Of a stretch of DNA of 64,000 nt, positions 27,367-36,293 are shown in pieces (the stretch's first letter is position 1; every line of letters begins with the position of its first letter). Location: NCBI RefSeq assembly GCF_007860075.1, contig NZ_SJPP01000002.1, forward strand, positions 124,001 through 188,000, read 5' to 3'. This DNA comes from Symmachiella macrocystis (GTDB lineage: Bacteria > Planctomycetota > Planctomycetia > Planctomycetales > Planctomycetaceae). Under the pieces are notes generated by a model. That model worked only from the letters and a program-made list of their open reading frames with translations, did not search any database and had not been told where the DNA came from. A program made the position numbers and the translations under genes.

Positions 27367-27389
27367 CGACAAATACTGAGGGCTCCAAG

Positions 27390-27863
27390 GTGAAAAGACT
27401 CTTGTCGTTTTTGGTATGGCTCGGTGAACTGGCATTACTCTGCGGGCTTTTATCGAGACATATGCAGTTGTACGATATGCAACTGTCCATTCTGCTGTTG
27501 TTGCTGTCTCCTGCTCTTATTTTCGCTCACTGGACCGTTCTTGCCAAACGCGACATAGACTCATCATCCCGCAATAGACTTTTCTTCCTGACTGGCCCAT
27601 GTATTTTTCTAGCGCTGTTCCTGGTTGTAGCTCTAACACGGCAGGCAAGGATAATCGAGGCACTTGGAGGGCCGACGAAAGAAATGGGGCAATTGGCGAT
27701 TGACGTTCCCCAAGAATGTGTCAAAAAATGGACTGCAGACTATGGCCAAAAGATGATTTCCGAAAGGAATGCCTACACCATGATTCTTATCAGCATGTGT
27801 TTGCTTTATAACAGTCGTCTAAAACGACCCGAAAGTCGATCTCTGGGATATACAGAACCGTAG
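27390..27863 (+). CDS. Small membrane protein of unknown function
   Basis: 157 residues with a GTG start at 27390 (AAGG just before). Three hydrophobic helices are clear: about 5-22 (LSFLVWLGELALLCGLL), 32-50 (LSILLLLLSPALIFAHWTVL) and 66-84 (FFLTGPCIFLALFLVVAL), with a shorter one near 129-142. Between the last two lies a soluble loop with one Cys. I recognise no family. It is framed by repeats on both sides (27290-27366 and 27868-27930) and is AT-richer than the flanking genes, which suggests a mobile or recently gained gene. Confidence 0.65.
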   Translation: MKRLLSFLVWLGELALLCGLLSRHMQLYDMQLSILLLLLSPALIFAHWTVLAKRDIDSSSRNRLFFLTGPCIFLALFLVVALTRQARIIEALGGPTKEMGQLAIDVPQECVKKWTADYGQKMISERNAYTMILISMCLLYNSRLKRPESRSLGYTEP

Positions 27864-27867
27864 TCAC

Positions 27868-27930
27868 GTAGGGTCCAATGTGCGGACCGTGCGTGATGCG
27901 TTTAATTTCGGTCCGCACAGCGGACCCTAC
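27868..27930. repeat. Long inverted repeat GTAGGGTCC...GGACCCTAC
   Basis: Arms of 21 bases at 27868-27888 and 27910-27930 pair with only two mismatches around a 21-base loop. It separates convergent genes (stop at 27863; minus-strand gene ending at 27939) and can end both transcripts. One arm shares 13 bases with the remnant at 11028-11040. Confidence 0.8.
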
Positions 27931-27938
27931 GGTCTGTC

Positions 27939-28838
27939 CTACGATTCTGCTTCGATCATCCGCAACACTTCATCCAAGCCCGGCAGGGCCTCGCGGTTTC
28001 CCAGTTTCGCGCACTTCAACGCTGCCGTCGCCGCTGCGAATTTGAGCGTTCGATCGGCCGGCCATCCGGCGAGCGTCGCATGCACTATGGCGCCGCTAAA
28101 TACATCCCCTGCGCCGGTCGTGTCGACGGCCGTCACTGGAAACGCTGGTTGCGTAAGCTGCTCTGCACCGGTAAACAACATCGCGCCTTGATCGCCATCG
28201 GTGATTGTCACCATCCGCGGACCACGGGCCAGCAATTCCCGGCCACCGCGTGGAATGTCGTCATGTCCCAAAAACTGGGTCAAGAATCGTCGCGGGCAAT
28301 TCAACACATCGACCAGCGGCAGCAATTGTTCCATGCTCGGTTTGGGGGATCCGGAGTCGAGGAACACTGTTCCTCCATTTTTTTGAACGATGCGGGCGGC
28401 ATAGTGCGCTGCTTCCGAGGGCCAGCCGTCGAGATGTATTGCACCACAACGCGCTAACAATTGCTCGTCAACTTCCTCAACCGAGAGGGGACTCTCAGCC
28501 CGCGAGCAGGCGATCGTGCGTTGGCCGGTGCGAGCGTCGATCCAGGCATGGGCAAACCCGCTGCGAAGGCCCGTGCGACAACAGCTGCCGGAAAAACCGA
28601 TCCCCTCATCTTGAAAGTCGGCTTCGATCATCGCTCCAAATGGATCGTCTCCCCAATGCCCCAGAAACGTCGTCCGTCGTCCGAAGCGCGCCAACACCGC
28701 CAGTGCAGTGGGAACCGGTCCGCCGACTTGAAACCAGTCGGTCTGGATTTCGTTTTTGGAATCGGGTTCCGGATACTGTTCCAAGATGACCTGATGGTCA
28801 ACAACGACTGTCCCCAGGCCGGCAATGTCAAATTCCAC
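27939..28838 (-). CDS. PfkB-family carbohydrate kinase
   Basis: 299 residues from a GTG at 28838 that has GGAGAG just upstream; an ATG ten codons earlier (28868) is the alternative but lacks a ribosome site. PfkB kinases phosphorylate sugars or nucleosides with ATP. Visible are the N-terminal GLGTVVVDHQ, the substrate GG (GGPVPTALAVLARFG), and the anion-hole/catalytic motif DTTGAGDVF near the C-terminus with the catalytic Asp. The substrate is unknown; ribokinase-like sugars are likely. Upstream it is divergent from the YbaN-like gene, and no sugar transporter is nearby. Confidence 0.87.
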   Translation of the reverse strand: MEFDIAGLGTVVVDHQVILEQYPEPDSKNEIQTDWFQVGGPVPTALAVLARFGRRTTFLGHWGDDPFGAMIEADFQDEGIGFSGSCCRTGLRSGFAHAWIDARTGQRTIACSRAESPLSVEEVDEQLLARCGAIHLDGWPSEAAHYAARIVQKNGGTVFLDSGSPKPSMEQLLPLVDVLNCPRRFLTQFLGHDDIPRGGRELLARGPRMVTITDGDQGAMLFTGAEQLTQPAFPVTAVDTTGAGDVFSGAIVHATLAGWPADRTLKFAAATAALKCAKLGNREALPGLDEVLRMIEAES

Positions 28839-29028
28839 GTATCTCTCCAGCGGCGTTCCTCCGCCCATTCAGAATCAAGTTATCCAATGGAAACCGCCGA
28901 TTTGTCACGATATAATTGCAACAGATACCTATAACCCGCCGGACTCGACGAACGGGTATTCATTAAATTCGGGCGACAGCGTGAACCAATACTGCTCATC
29001 AAGCAACGCTGATAGGGAATTGGCCGCC

Positions 29029-29499
29029 ATGTGCGATCAAAAAAACCTCTCTTCTGCCGACAGGATTTCCGTCGCCACGGGTCCGCGGCGGGTTGTCTAT
29101 TTGCTCGCCGCCGGGGGCTTTTTTGCTTTAGGAGTCGCTGGAATCCTGCTGCCGGGACTTCCCACCACGCCGTTTTTGTTGTTGACCAGTTATTTTTTGC
29201 TCCGCTCGTCGCCATCTCTAAATGAGCGTCTGACCCATTCGCGATTTCTCGGCCCCATTCTACAGGATTGGCACGCACGTCGCGGCGTGCGGCAGTCGGT
29301 GAAACTGCGTGCGATCGCTTTGGTCGTGCTGATGTTGGCCGTCTCCATTTATCTCGGAAATTTGCCAGCACCGTTGGCCACCGCTGTACTGGCCTTGGGC
29401 GGCGTGGGACTCACGGTGATTGCTCTGTTGCCGAGCGTTTCCACGACCGATAACCACGCCACCGTCAAAACGGCCGCGATTACTGATCCAGCGGATTGA
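29029..29499 (+). CDS. YbaN-like (DUF454) inner-membrane protein
   Basis: 156 residues from ATG 29029; the frame is open to 28825 but that part would overlap the divergent kinase's control region. The DUF454 signature is clear: RRVVYLLAAGGFFALGVAGI, LPGLPTTPFLLLTSYFLLRS, and the conserved SPSLNERLTHSRFLGPILQDW, followed by two C-terminal helices. Four membrane segments are expected. Function of the family is unknown. The last 20 bases overlap the 3' end of the DUF1015 gene on the other strand, so the two transcripts must overlap. Confidence 0.85.
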   Translation: MCDQKNLSSADRISVATGPRRVVYLLAAGGFFALGVAGILLPGLPTTPFLLLTSYFLLRSSPSLNERLTHSRFLGPILQDWHARRGVRQSVKLRAIALVVLMLAVSIYLGNLPAPLATAVLALGGVGLTVIALLPSVSTTDNHATVKTAAITDPAD

Positions 29500-30790
29500 A
29501 CAGCAACCCACTGAGCAGTTTGGGATAAAAATAGGTACTTTTCGGCGGCATCTTCTCAAAGTTCCCGGCGATCTCCTCAATGTGTTCCATTCCCGCCGGC
29601 GGAACCAGGCAGGCCAATTGGCAACTGCCGTTTCGTTGAGCCTCGGTGACTTCTTCCAACAACCGCACATAGGTGCATTGGGGGTCCGCTCCCGCAATGT
29701 TGTTTTTGAGGCAATGCTCTAAAACCAAACTTCTCAGGACGCTCACTCCCAAGTCTCGCCAGGCGTCACTTTGGTCGGGGGCGAGTTCGGTCATCAAGCT
29801 GCCGTTGGTCAATCGCGCGAAGACCCACCTATTATCAGCGGTCGTGCCGAATCCGAATACATCCTGACCGCCGTCAGCGTCAATCAGATCCCAACACTCC
29901 TGCATCGCCGCTGCCCCCTCGCCGACCGCTTCGATTTCAAATAGGCCCTCCAAAGCGGTGATGAGTTGGTCGCTGGTCATATCGGGCAGTCCACTGACCA
30001 GTCGGTGCGTGGGCAAGATTGCCAAACCGGGATCGCTCATGCCGACCATCATCATCATCACAAAGTTGGCGGGCGAATTTTCATCCGCCAATTTCCCGGT
30101 CTCGGCTAAGTGGTTGCGATAATTCAGCGCGGTTTCATAACGGTGATGTCCATCAGCGATAAAAACTGGAGTCTCCCGCAGGACTTCCAGGGTTTCGTTG
30201 ATCGCCGCTCGGTCGGTCACAGCCCATAGACGATGAATCACCCCCAGATGGTCGGTTGCCTCCATGGGGGTCATCTCGGCGATCGCTGATTCCAATGGCG
30301 TCTGCGCGGCTTGGTCACTGTCGGGGAACAGGCCAAATATCGGGGAGAGGTTCGTGTGGCAGGCCTTAATTAAAGCCAGCCGATCCGCTTTGGGACCGGA
30401 CATAGTCTGTTCGTGTGGAAAGATTTTTCCTTTGCCGAACTCTTCCAATCGAACGCGGCACAAGAATCCTTTGCGGACGAAATGCTGGCCGGCCCAATCG
30501 AATTCTTGATGATAGACGTACAGCGCATCTTCGCGATCACGAGATAATAGGCCATCGTTGACCCACCGTTTGAGAAAGTTGGCGGCGCGATCGTATTTAT
30601 CGTCCACTCCGGCGTCGCCCGGTTCGGTCCGATTGAGGATCAACCGCACAGTATTGCAGGGATGTTTTTCGTAGAGCTCCGTCTGCATTTGCTCGTTAAT
30701 CACGTCATAAGGCGGAGCGACAACGTCGGAAATGTCGCCCACTTGAGCCACGTCATACCGCAAAGCACGAAAGGGATGTATATCAGCCAT
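29480..30790 (-). CDS. DUF1015 family protein
   Basis: 436 residues, soluble. Family signatures are IHPFRALRYD at the N-terminus, VVAPPYDVI (24-32), NTVRLILN, the central YRNHLAET-type helix after DGHHRYET, and MMMMVGMSDPGLAILPTHRL. GGAGAG nine bases before ATG 30790 supports the start. DUF1015 proteins are widespread but uncharacterised; some are related to the ParB-like nucleotide-binding fold of free-serine kinases. Its 3' end overlaps the YbaN-like gene by 20 bases on the opposite strand. Confidence 0.88.
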   Translation of the reverse strand: MADIHPFRALRYDVAQVGDISDVVAPPYDVINEQMQTELYEKHPCNTVRLILNRTEPGDAGVDDKYDRAANFLKRWVNDGLLSRDREDALYVYHQEFDWAGQHFVRKGFLCRVRLEEFGKGKIFPHEQTMSGPKADRLALIKACHTNLSPIFGLFPDSDQAAQTPLESAIAEMTPMEATDHLGVIHRLWAVTDRAAINETLEVLRETPVFIADGHHRYETALNYRNHLAETGKLADENSPANFVMMMMVGMSDPGLAILPTHRLVSGLPDMTSDQLITALEGLFEIEAVGEGAAAMQECWDLIDADGGQDVFGFGTTADNRWVFARLTNGSLMTELAPDQSDAWRDLGVSVLRSLVLEHCLKNNIAGADPQCTYVRLLEEVTEAQRNGSCQLACLVPPAGMEHIEEIAGNFEKMPPKSTYFYPKLLSGLLFNPLDQ

Positions 30791-30873
30791 AGGTCAACTC
30801 TCCGTCGTATGTTGTTCGATCCGTGCTACAGTCTTGGTCACTAAACTAGCTGGCTCACGCATGCAGGTACTAA

Positions 30874-30893
30874 CCACAGAGGTCACCGAGAAA
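30874..30893 (-). repeat. CTCYGTG repeat, inverted copy
   Basis: CCACAGAGGTCACCGAGAAA, read on the minus strand, matches the CTCTGTG repeat at 31050-31079. The two face each other about 155 bases apart inside the 345-base gap 30791-31135. Confidence 0.55.
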
Positions 30894-31049
30894 TGACCAT
30901 CCCACTTGAGTCGGCACTGTGGAAAGTGCTACCAGTCGCACTCAAATAGGAATGATGAAAACGTAACCAGCGAGTGTGATCGCGTTGGCTAATGCACTCA
31001 ACTGCACTTTCCGCTGCGATAAAATCATTTCGGTCAGTTCATCACAGTT

Positions 31050-31079
31050 TTTTCTCTGTGTCCTCTGTGAACTCTGTGG
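31050..31079 (+). repeat. CTCYGTG tandem-motif repeat, copy 2
   Basis: TTTTCTCTGTG-TCCTCTGTG-AACTCTGTGG carries CTCTGTG three times, at the same spacing as copy 1 at 25742-25774. With the inverted copy at 30874 it could bound a small non-coding element (30874-31079) that has no ORF. Confidence 0.65.
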
Positions 31080-31135
31080 CTATAATTTTTAAAAACCTAA
31101 CTAGCGGCACTACCATTTGTGAAATCATTGCTTTG

Positions 31136-31798
31136 TTAAGCGTTCTCGTTCAAATCCACGCCCCGCACCGCTTCGATGAACCGTTGCACCAATTCTAAAT
31201 CTTTTACGCCGCGCGTCGATTCCACTCCGCTGGAAACATCCACACCCCAGGGGCGGCAGGCGCGAATTGCGTCTGCGACGTTTTCCGGGGTCAATCCTCC
31301 GGAGAGGATCAATGGCGGCCATTCGTCACGGCGATACTCTCGTGCCAACATTTTCCAGGAAACCGTCTGCCCGGTCCCGCCGTATTGGCCCGGCACATGA
31401 GCATCGACGAGGCAATAATTGGGCATCGTCCCCAGTTGGTTGCATTCGGCCAAATAGGCGGACAGTTCATCCAGTCCGTCACTACCAACACGCAAGGCGC
31501 GGATAATTTTCAGCTCTGGAAACGCCGCAGAAAAACCGGGAGGTTCGTCGCCGTGCAATTGAACCGTCAGCAGATTGCACGTTTTTGCTCCCGCGCGAAT
31601 CTCTTCCTCCGTGTGATTGACGAACAGACCGACCGGCTCAACAGAATCAGGCAATTTCGCGGCAATCTGGGCCGCAACGGTGAAATCGACGGCTCGCGGA
31701 GATGGCTGGTAGAAATTCAGACCAATCGCATCAGGTCCCATGGCGGCAATCCGTTGCGCGGTTTCCACATCCTTAATGCCGCAAATTTTAATCCACAT
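31136..31798 (-). CDS. trpF: Phosphoribosylanthranilate isomerase
   Basis: 220 residues from ATG 31798 (MWIKICGIK); the frame extends upstream but the canonical N-terminus starts here. It rearranges N-(5-phosphoribosyl)anthranilate in tryptophan synthesis. The (beta/alpha)8 barrel shows the catalytic Cys6 in KICGIKD, GLNFYQPSPR, LVDAHVPGQYGGTGQ with the catalytic Asp and phosphate-contacting glycines, ILSGGLTPENV, and VDVSSGVESTRGVKD for the phosphate site. No other trp gene is near, so the pathway is dispersed, as is common in planctomycetes. It is divergent from trkA. Confidence 0.96.
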   Translation of the reverse strand: MWIKICGIKDVETAQRIAAMGPDAIGLNFYQPSPRAVDFTVAAQIAAKLPDSVEPVGLFVNHTEEEIRAGAKTCNLLTVQLHGDEPPGFSAAFPELKIIRALRVGSDGLDELSAYLAECNQLGTMPNYCLVDAHVPGQYGGTGQTVSWKMLAREYRRDEWPPLILSGGLTPENVADAIRACRPWGVDVSSGVESTRGVKDLELVQRFIEAVRGVDLNENA

Positions 31799-32073
31799 GG
31801 TTCGGTATCGTCGTTCAGTAGTGCAGGGTAAGCCTGCTGAAACAATTCGCTGTCGCAACGCTGACCAGTCTCGTTGACTCTTGCAGTCATACTACACGCG
31901 CCTTGGAATTGGAACTGTGTCATCGACAAATTCCGCAGTATCGACCGGTTCACGACGTCCATTGGCAGTGACGGAATCAGACAGTTACAATACCCCCTCG
32001 TTGAAACGCCGTTCCCTGATCTCAAACGCATGATCCGGAACGTCTGAACATTGTTGAAACCTACGAAGTCTTT

Positions 32074-33414
32074 ATGAATATTGTGATTCTCGGTGCGGGG
32101 ACCGTCGGCACCTCGATTGCTGAATTGTTGTGCGCCAATCGTCATAACGTCATTTTGGTTGACCCCTCCCGGCAGGCGCTGGAAATTGTGGAAGACCATC
32201 TGGACGTCCAGTCGGTCGTCGGATCGGCCTGTGATGCGGCCACCTTGTTTCATGCCGGTGTGCAAAGCGCTGATTTGTGCCTCAGTGTGACCAGTGGCGA
32301 TGAAATCAACCTCGTCGGCGCCAGCCTCGCCAAGTCGATGGGGGCCACGCGTAGCATTGCGCGGATTTTTAATCCAACCTATCGCGACGCCAGCACCTTT
32401 GATTATCAACGGCATTTTGGCATCGATCGCTTGTTGAGTCTGGAACATCTGACCGCGTTGGAACTTGCCAAGGCAATCCGCAAACGCGGGTTATTTGCCG
32501 TAGAAAACTTCGCCCGTGGGGGAATCGAAGTTCAAGAACTGGCTGTCGAGGCCGATGCCAAGACCTCCGGTGTTCCCTTGCGCGATCTGAAATTCCCCCC
32601 AGGAGTAAGGGTCGGTTTGATCTCCAACGGGCACAAGACGTACATTCCCAGCGGCGACGACGTGCTGGCTGCGGGTGATCATGTCACGCTAATCGGCCAA
32701 CGCGAGGCGCTGGAGGATGTCCGTAATCTCTTTCAACACAAGACGGAATCCAAACTCAGTGTGATCATCGCCGGCGGGGGGGCAATCGGCTACAACCTTG
32801 CCCGCATTCTGCAGGGACAACGCTTTAATGTCTCGCTACTCGAGGCGGATGAACAACGTTGCCACTACTTGGCTGAGCGCTTGTCGGAAACGACCGTCCT
32901 GCACGATGACGCCACGCGGCTCAGCGTGCTGAAGGAGGCCCGCGTGGGCAAGGCCGATGTCTTCGTCGCCGCCATGGGACACGATGAAGACAATATCATG
33001 TGCGGAATCGAAGCCTTGGAAATCGGGGCGCCGCGGATCATGAGTGTGATCCGCCGTCCGGATTATGCCAATGTGGTCCAAAAATTGGGAATCGACAAAG
33101 CAGTCAGTCCCCGAGAGGTGATGGCGCAACAAGTGCTCGGCATGGTGCAGGCCGGACCGATTCTGGCTAGAACCGAATTGGCCGGCGGAGTTGCGGAGGC
33201 TTGGGAGTTGGATGTCCCTCCCAAAGCGGAGATCCTCAAGGCAAAACTCAAGGATTTGAACTTGCCGCAACAATGTCTGGTGGCAGCCATCGTCCGCGAA
33301 GACTATGTCCGGGTCCCGGGCGCCGAAGACCAAGTCCGCGCCGGCGATACTTTGGTTGTCCTGGTCCAGAAGGAGAGTATCGATCAAACTCTGAAGTTGT
33401 TCCTCGCTCCGTAA
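32074..33414 (+). CDS. trkA: Trk potassium uptake regulatory protein TrkA
   Basis: 446 residues. It binds NAD(H) or ATP and gates the TrkH/TrkG potassium channel on the cytoplasmic side. Two Rossmann RCK-N domains are visible ([15 protein letters not shown] at about 4-18 and [16 protein letters not shown] at about 235-250), each followed by an RCK-C domain; acidic residues at the ends of the second strands (LVDPS and LLEAD) support adenine-nucleotide binding. Length and domain order match full bacterial TrkA (about 450-460). The membrane subunit TrkH is not in the window. Confidence 0.94.
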   Translation: MNIVILGAGTVGTSIAELLCANRHNVILVDPSRQALEIVEDHLDVQSVVGSACDAATLFHAGVQSADLCLSVTSGDEINLVGASLAKSMGATRSIARIFNPTYRDASTFDYQRHFGIDRLLSLEHLTALELAKAIRKRGLFAVENFARGGIEVQELAVEADAKTSGVPLRDLKFPPGVRVGLISNGHKTYIPSGDDVLAAGDHVTLIGQREALEDVRNLFQHKTESKLSVIIAGGGAIGYNLARILQGQRFNVSLLEADEQRCHYLAERLSETTVLHDDATRLSVLKEARVGKADVFVAAMGHDEDNIMCGIEALEIGAPRIMSVIRRPDYANVVQKLGIDKAVSPREVMAQQVLGMVQAGPILARTELAGGVAEAWELDVPPKAEILKAKLKDLNLPQQCLVAAIVREDYVRVPGAEDQVRAGDTLVVLVQKESIDQTLKLFLAP

Positions 33415-33657
33415 CCCTTTGACATAAAGACGGTTGTAGGATTGTCCTGCGATGCAATCAGGCCGCTGCCATCGACAAATCCTAACTGTAAGAGATCGAC
33501 GAGACTTGTGATGTTCAGGCGATTTGGTTAAAACATATATGAACATGCTGATCCCAAAAATGTTGTTTTGGGGGAGCGGATTTTTTAACGAATGTCGTCG
33601 AAGCTCGGCGATACACAAAGAATCACCAACACGATATTCAATTGGGAGAAATTGAGA

Positions 33658-34062
33658 ATGCGGAAGTTGCTTGCTTTGGCCGCGGTGGTGGCCGTTGGCG
33701 CTGTTGTTACTGCCAGTGCGTCCTTAGCCGAAGAAAAAAAAGAAGAAGAAAAGAAGCCGATGTCGATCCATGACGTCATGGAAAAGGGCTTTAAAGGCGG
33801 AAAATCTCTGTTCCGCGCTGTAACAAATAAGAAAAAAGAGTCGACCGAAGAACAAAACAAAAAGTTCTTGGGCATGCTCAAGGATATGGCCAAACAAAAG
33901 CCCCCCATGGGTGAGGAAGAGAGTTGGAAAAAATTTACCACAGCGATGATCGAACCCGCAGAGATGATCGTGAAAGGTGAAGAAGTCAAAAAAGCAAAAT
34001 TGGCACTGAAAAAAGCTGCCAGTTGCGCAAAGTGCCACAAAGCACATAAGCCGAAAGAATAA
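33658..34062 (+). CDS. Small c-type cytochrome with C-terminal heme site
   Basis: 134 residues from ATG 33658, with GGGAGAA upstream; the longer frame from 33592 would bury the signal peptide (MRKLLALAAVVAVGAVV, cut near LAEE). The mature part is very rich in Lys and Glu and helical, and the only heme motif is CAKCH at 123-127, seven residues from the end (HKAHKPKE). A heme site at the extreme C-terminus of a four-helix protein is the layout of cytochrome c' and c-556. It should be a soluble periplasmic protein. A good terminator follows, so it is a single-gene unit. Confidence 0.8.
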   Translation: MRKLLALAAVVAVGAVVTASASLAEEKKEEEKKPMSIHDVMEKGFKGGKSLFRAVTNKKKESTEEQNKKFLGMLKDMAKQKPPMGEEESWKKFTTAMIEPAEMIVKGEEVKKAKLALKKAASCAKCHKAHKPKE

Positions 34063-34096
34063 TATTCGACCTCCTCGAGGTGGAATGACAGTATCG

Positions 34097-34131
34097 CGGG
34101 TCTGCCGGCACTCTCCGGTAGGCCCGTTTTT
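34097..34131 (+). terminator. Intrinsic terminator of the cytochrome gene
   Basis: CGGGTCTGCCGG pairs with CCGGTAGGCCCG (12 bp including two G-T pairs) around a six-base loop and is followed by TTTTT. Confidence 0.88.
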
Positions 34132-34188
34132 CGTTCGACAACACGACATCTCCCACAGCACACTCATCTCAATTCCTCCCGTTGCCTC

Positions 34189-35220
34189 ATGCGTTTGTTT
34201 GTCAGCGAATTTTTGTGTAGCGGAGCATGGCCTGCGGAGTTGGCTGGCTCGCTACTCGACGAAGGTCGGGCTATGTTGTCGGCATTTCTGGAAGACGCGA
34301 GCCGCATCGACGGAATCGATGTGGCCACGACCTGGGATACTCGCCTCGGCCCCCCGCCACATGGCATAGCTGAAGTTCATTTGGTGCAAACCGCCCAAGA
34401 GGAACGCCGACTGTTCGAACAGCTCGTCGAAAACTGCGATGCGACGTTCTTGATCGCACCGGAATTCGATGACCACCTCACTCGCCGCGCGGAAAGTGTC
34501 ATCTCACAAAACCGCCCACTGTGCGGACCGCACGTTGCCGCCATAAAACTGTGCGCCGACAAACTCCAACTCGCTCGCCAACTGCAAGAAGCGGGTGTCG
34601 CCACGATCGACACCTCCGGGTTTGATCCAAGCAACATTGCCGAATCCAGCATCCAATTTCCCTGCGTCATCAAACCTCGCTATGGCGCAGGATCACAGGA
34701 AACGCGGTTCATCCCTGATGCCGCTACGTTAAAAGCGGTGGTCGCAAGCCTGGGCGCGGATTCGCAATTGCATCAAGGAATCGTGCAGCCTTATCTCCCC
34801 GGTACCCCCGTTTCGGTCGCCGTCCTTATTAACCACAAGGGCCATTGCGTGCACCGATTTCCACCGGCGCTGCAACGGCTCACGGATGATGGTTTTTTCA
34901 CCTATCAGGGGGGACAAGTCCCGGCGTTAGGCCTGCCGCACTCAATCACCGAACAACTAGCAACCGAAGCTTGCAATGCGGTTCCCGGGCTGCGAGGCTA
35001 CGTGGGGATCGACTTGATCGTCCCCGCCGACGCCCCCGACTCCGCTGTCGTTGTGGAGATCAATCCACGACTGACGACCAGCTACCTCGGCTATCGCCGC
35101 CTTGCGGAAGAGAATCTAGCGGAACGAATCTTGTTTCCCGACAAATTCCCCAACCCGATTCGCTGGCGGTCGCAGACGATCACGTTTACCCCCGACGGAC
35201 AATTTTCGACCACTACATGA
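34189..35220 (+). CDS. ATP-grasp ligase, MfnD-like (tyramine--L-glutamate ligase candidate)
   Basis: 343 residues, soluble. ATP-grasp proteins form an amide bond through an acyl-phosphate. The fold is clear: nucleotide-binding Lys162 in CVIKPRYGAGS, and the metal-binding pair E290 and N292 in VVVEINPRLTTSYLGYR near the C-terminus. The last motif is exactly of the type found in MfnD, which joins glutamate to tyramine in methanofuran synthesis. The next gene, 16 bases downstream, is an MfnF-like protein of the same pathway, which makes the assignment much more likely. Planctomycetes use H4MPT/methanofuran chemistry for C1 oxidation. No other mfn or C1 gene is visible in the window. Confidence 0.75.
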   Translation: MRLFVSEFLCSGAWPAELAGSLLDEGRAMLSAFLEDASRIDGIDVATTWDTRLGPPPHGIAEVHLVQTAQEERRLFEQLVENCDATFLIAPEFDDHLTRRAESVISQNRPLCGPHVAAIKLCADKLQLARQLQEAGVATIDTSGFDPSNIAESSIQFPCVIKPRYGAGSQETRFIPDAATLKAVVASLGADSQLHQGIVQPYLPGTPVSVAVLINHKGHCVHRFPPALQRLTDDGFFTYQGGQVPALGLPHSITEQLATEACNAVPGLRGYVGIDLIVPADAPDSAVVVEINPRLTTSYLGYRRLAEENLAERILFPDKFPNPIRWRSQTITFTPDGQFSTTT

Positions 35221-35236
35221 AATTCCCAATTGGCCC

Positions 35237-36259
35237 ATGAGCATACTCGGACTCGATATCGGCGGCGCGAATCTCAAAGCTGCCGCAGCGGACGGACAGG
35301 CGGCGGTGCGTAGTTTTGAAATCTGGAAAGCGCCCGACCGCTTGGAAGCGGAATTGGAATCGCTCTTCGCGCCATTTGGGCAGCCGAGTCAATTCGCCGT
35401 GACCATGACGGCCGAATTGGCCGATTGCTTTGCGACGAAGGCCGAAGGCGTCGCGCATGTGATCCGCGCGGTCCAGCAAGTCGCGGGTGACCGTCCCGTG
35501 CGTGTGTGGCGGACATCCGGGGATTTTGTCGAACCGGCTGCAGCGATCGCCGAACCGCTGGGTGTGGCTGCCGCCAATTGGCATGCCTTGGCCAGTTGGA
35601 CAGCCGATCATTTTCAGATCGACAACGGATTACTCATTGACATTGGATCGACGACAACCGACTTGATTCCGCTCGTGGGCTGCAAATCGGCCGCGGCAGG
35701 ATTGACCGATCCCGCGCGACTGCAATCGACGGAATTGGTTTACACTGGCGTTCGCCGCACGCCGCTCTGTGCGGTGGCCGTCTCGGTGCCGTATCGCGGC
35801 GGTTTTTGCCCATTGGCGGCAGAGCTATTTGCCACGACGCAGGATGTCTATCTCATTCTGCAGGACATTGACTCCGACGAGAGTGATTTCCACACCGCTG
35901 ACGGCCGCGCGGCGACCGTCGAGATGTCCCGAGCGCGTTTGGCGCGGATGCTGTGTTGTGATCGCGAGGAATTCTCGCTGGAAGATGCGCGCGGGGCGGC
36001 GCAGTTTATTGCGAATGTGCAGCTTCAAATTCTGTCAACCGCTGCCCAGCGAATCAGCGAGCGGCAATCCGAACCGTTCGAGACCGTGGTTCTCTCTGGT
36101 TCGGGAAGTTTCTTAGCCGCACGCCTCTGTGAAGCATCGGAAACGCTGCGCGGTTGTAAGGTCATTTTGCTCCCCACAGAAACCTCACCCGCAATCGCCG
36201 AAGCAGCCTGTGCTTACGCGGTCGCACGTTTGGCTAAGGATGCGGACGGTCCGGCTTAA
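35237..36259 (+). CDS. MfnF-like H4MPT-linked C1-transfer protein (hydantoinase/oxoprolinase fold)
   Basis: 340 residues. It has the ASKHA/hydantoinase A fold: phosphate-1 loop GLDIGGANLKAAA (about 4-16) and the second loop LLIDIGSTTTDLIPL (about 132-146), then TGVRRTPLCAV and a C-terminal VVLSGSGSFLAARL. This is the family called H4MPT-linked C1 transfer pathway protein; in methanogens MfnF couples the furan moiety to tyramine-glutamate during methanofuran assembly. It lies 16 bases after the ATP-grasp gene, so the pair is an operon. The reaction here is inferred from the family and the pairing. Confidence 0.85.
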   Translation: MSILGLDIGGANLKAAAADGQAAVRSFEIWKAPDRLEAELESLFAPFGQPSQFAVTMTAELADCFATKAEGVAHVIRAVQQVAGDRPVRVWRTSGDFVEPAAAIAEPLGVAAANWHALASWTADHFQIDNGLLIDIGSTTTDLIPLVGCKSAAAGLTDPARLQSTELVYTGVRRTPLCAVAVSVPYRGGFCPLAAELFATTQDVYLILQDIDSDESDFHTADGRAATVEMSRARLARMLCCDREEFSLEDARGAAQFIANVQLQILSTAAQRISERQSEPFETVVLSGSGSFLAARLCEASETLRGCKVILLPTETSPAIAEAACAYAVARLAKDADGPA

Positions 36260-36293
36260 CTTCGGCAGCAGCTTATAACGGCAAATTGAACCT

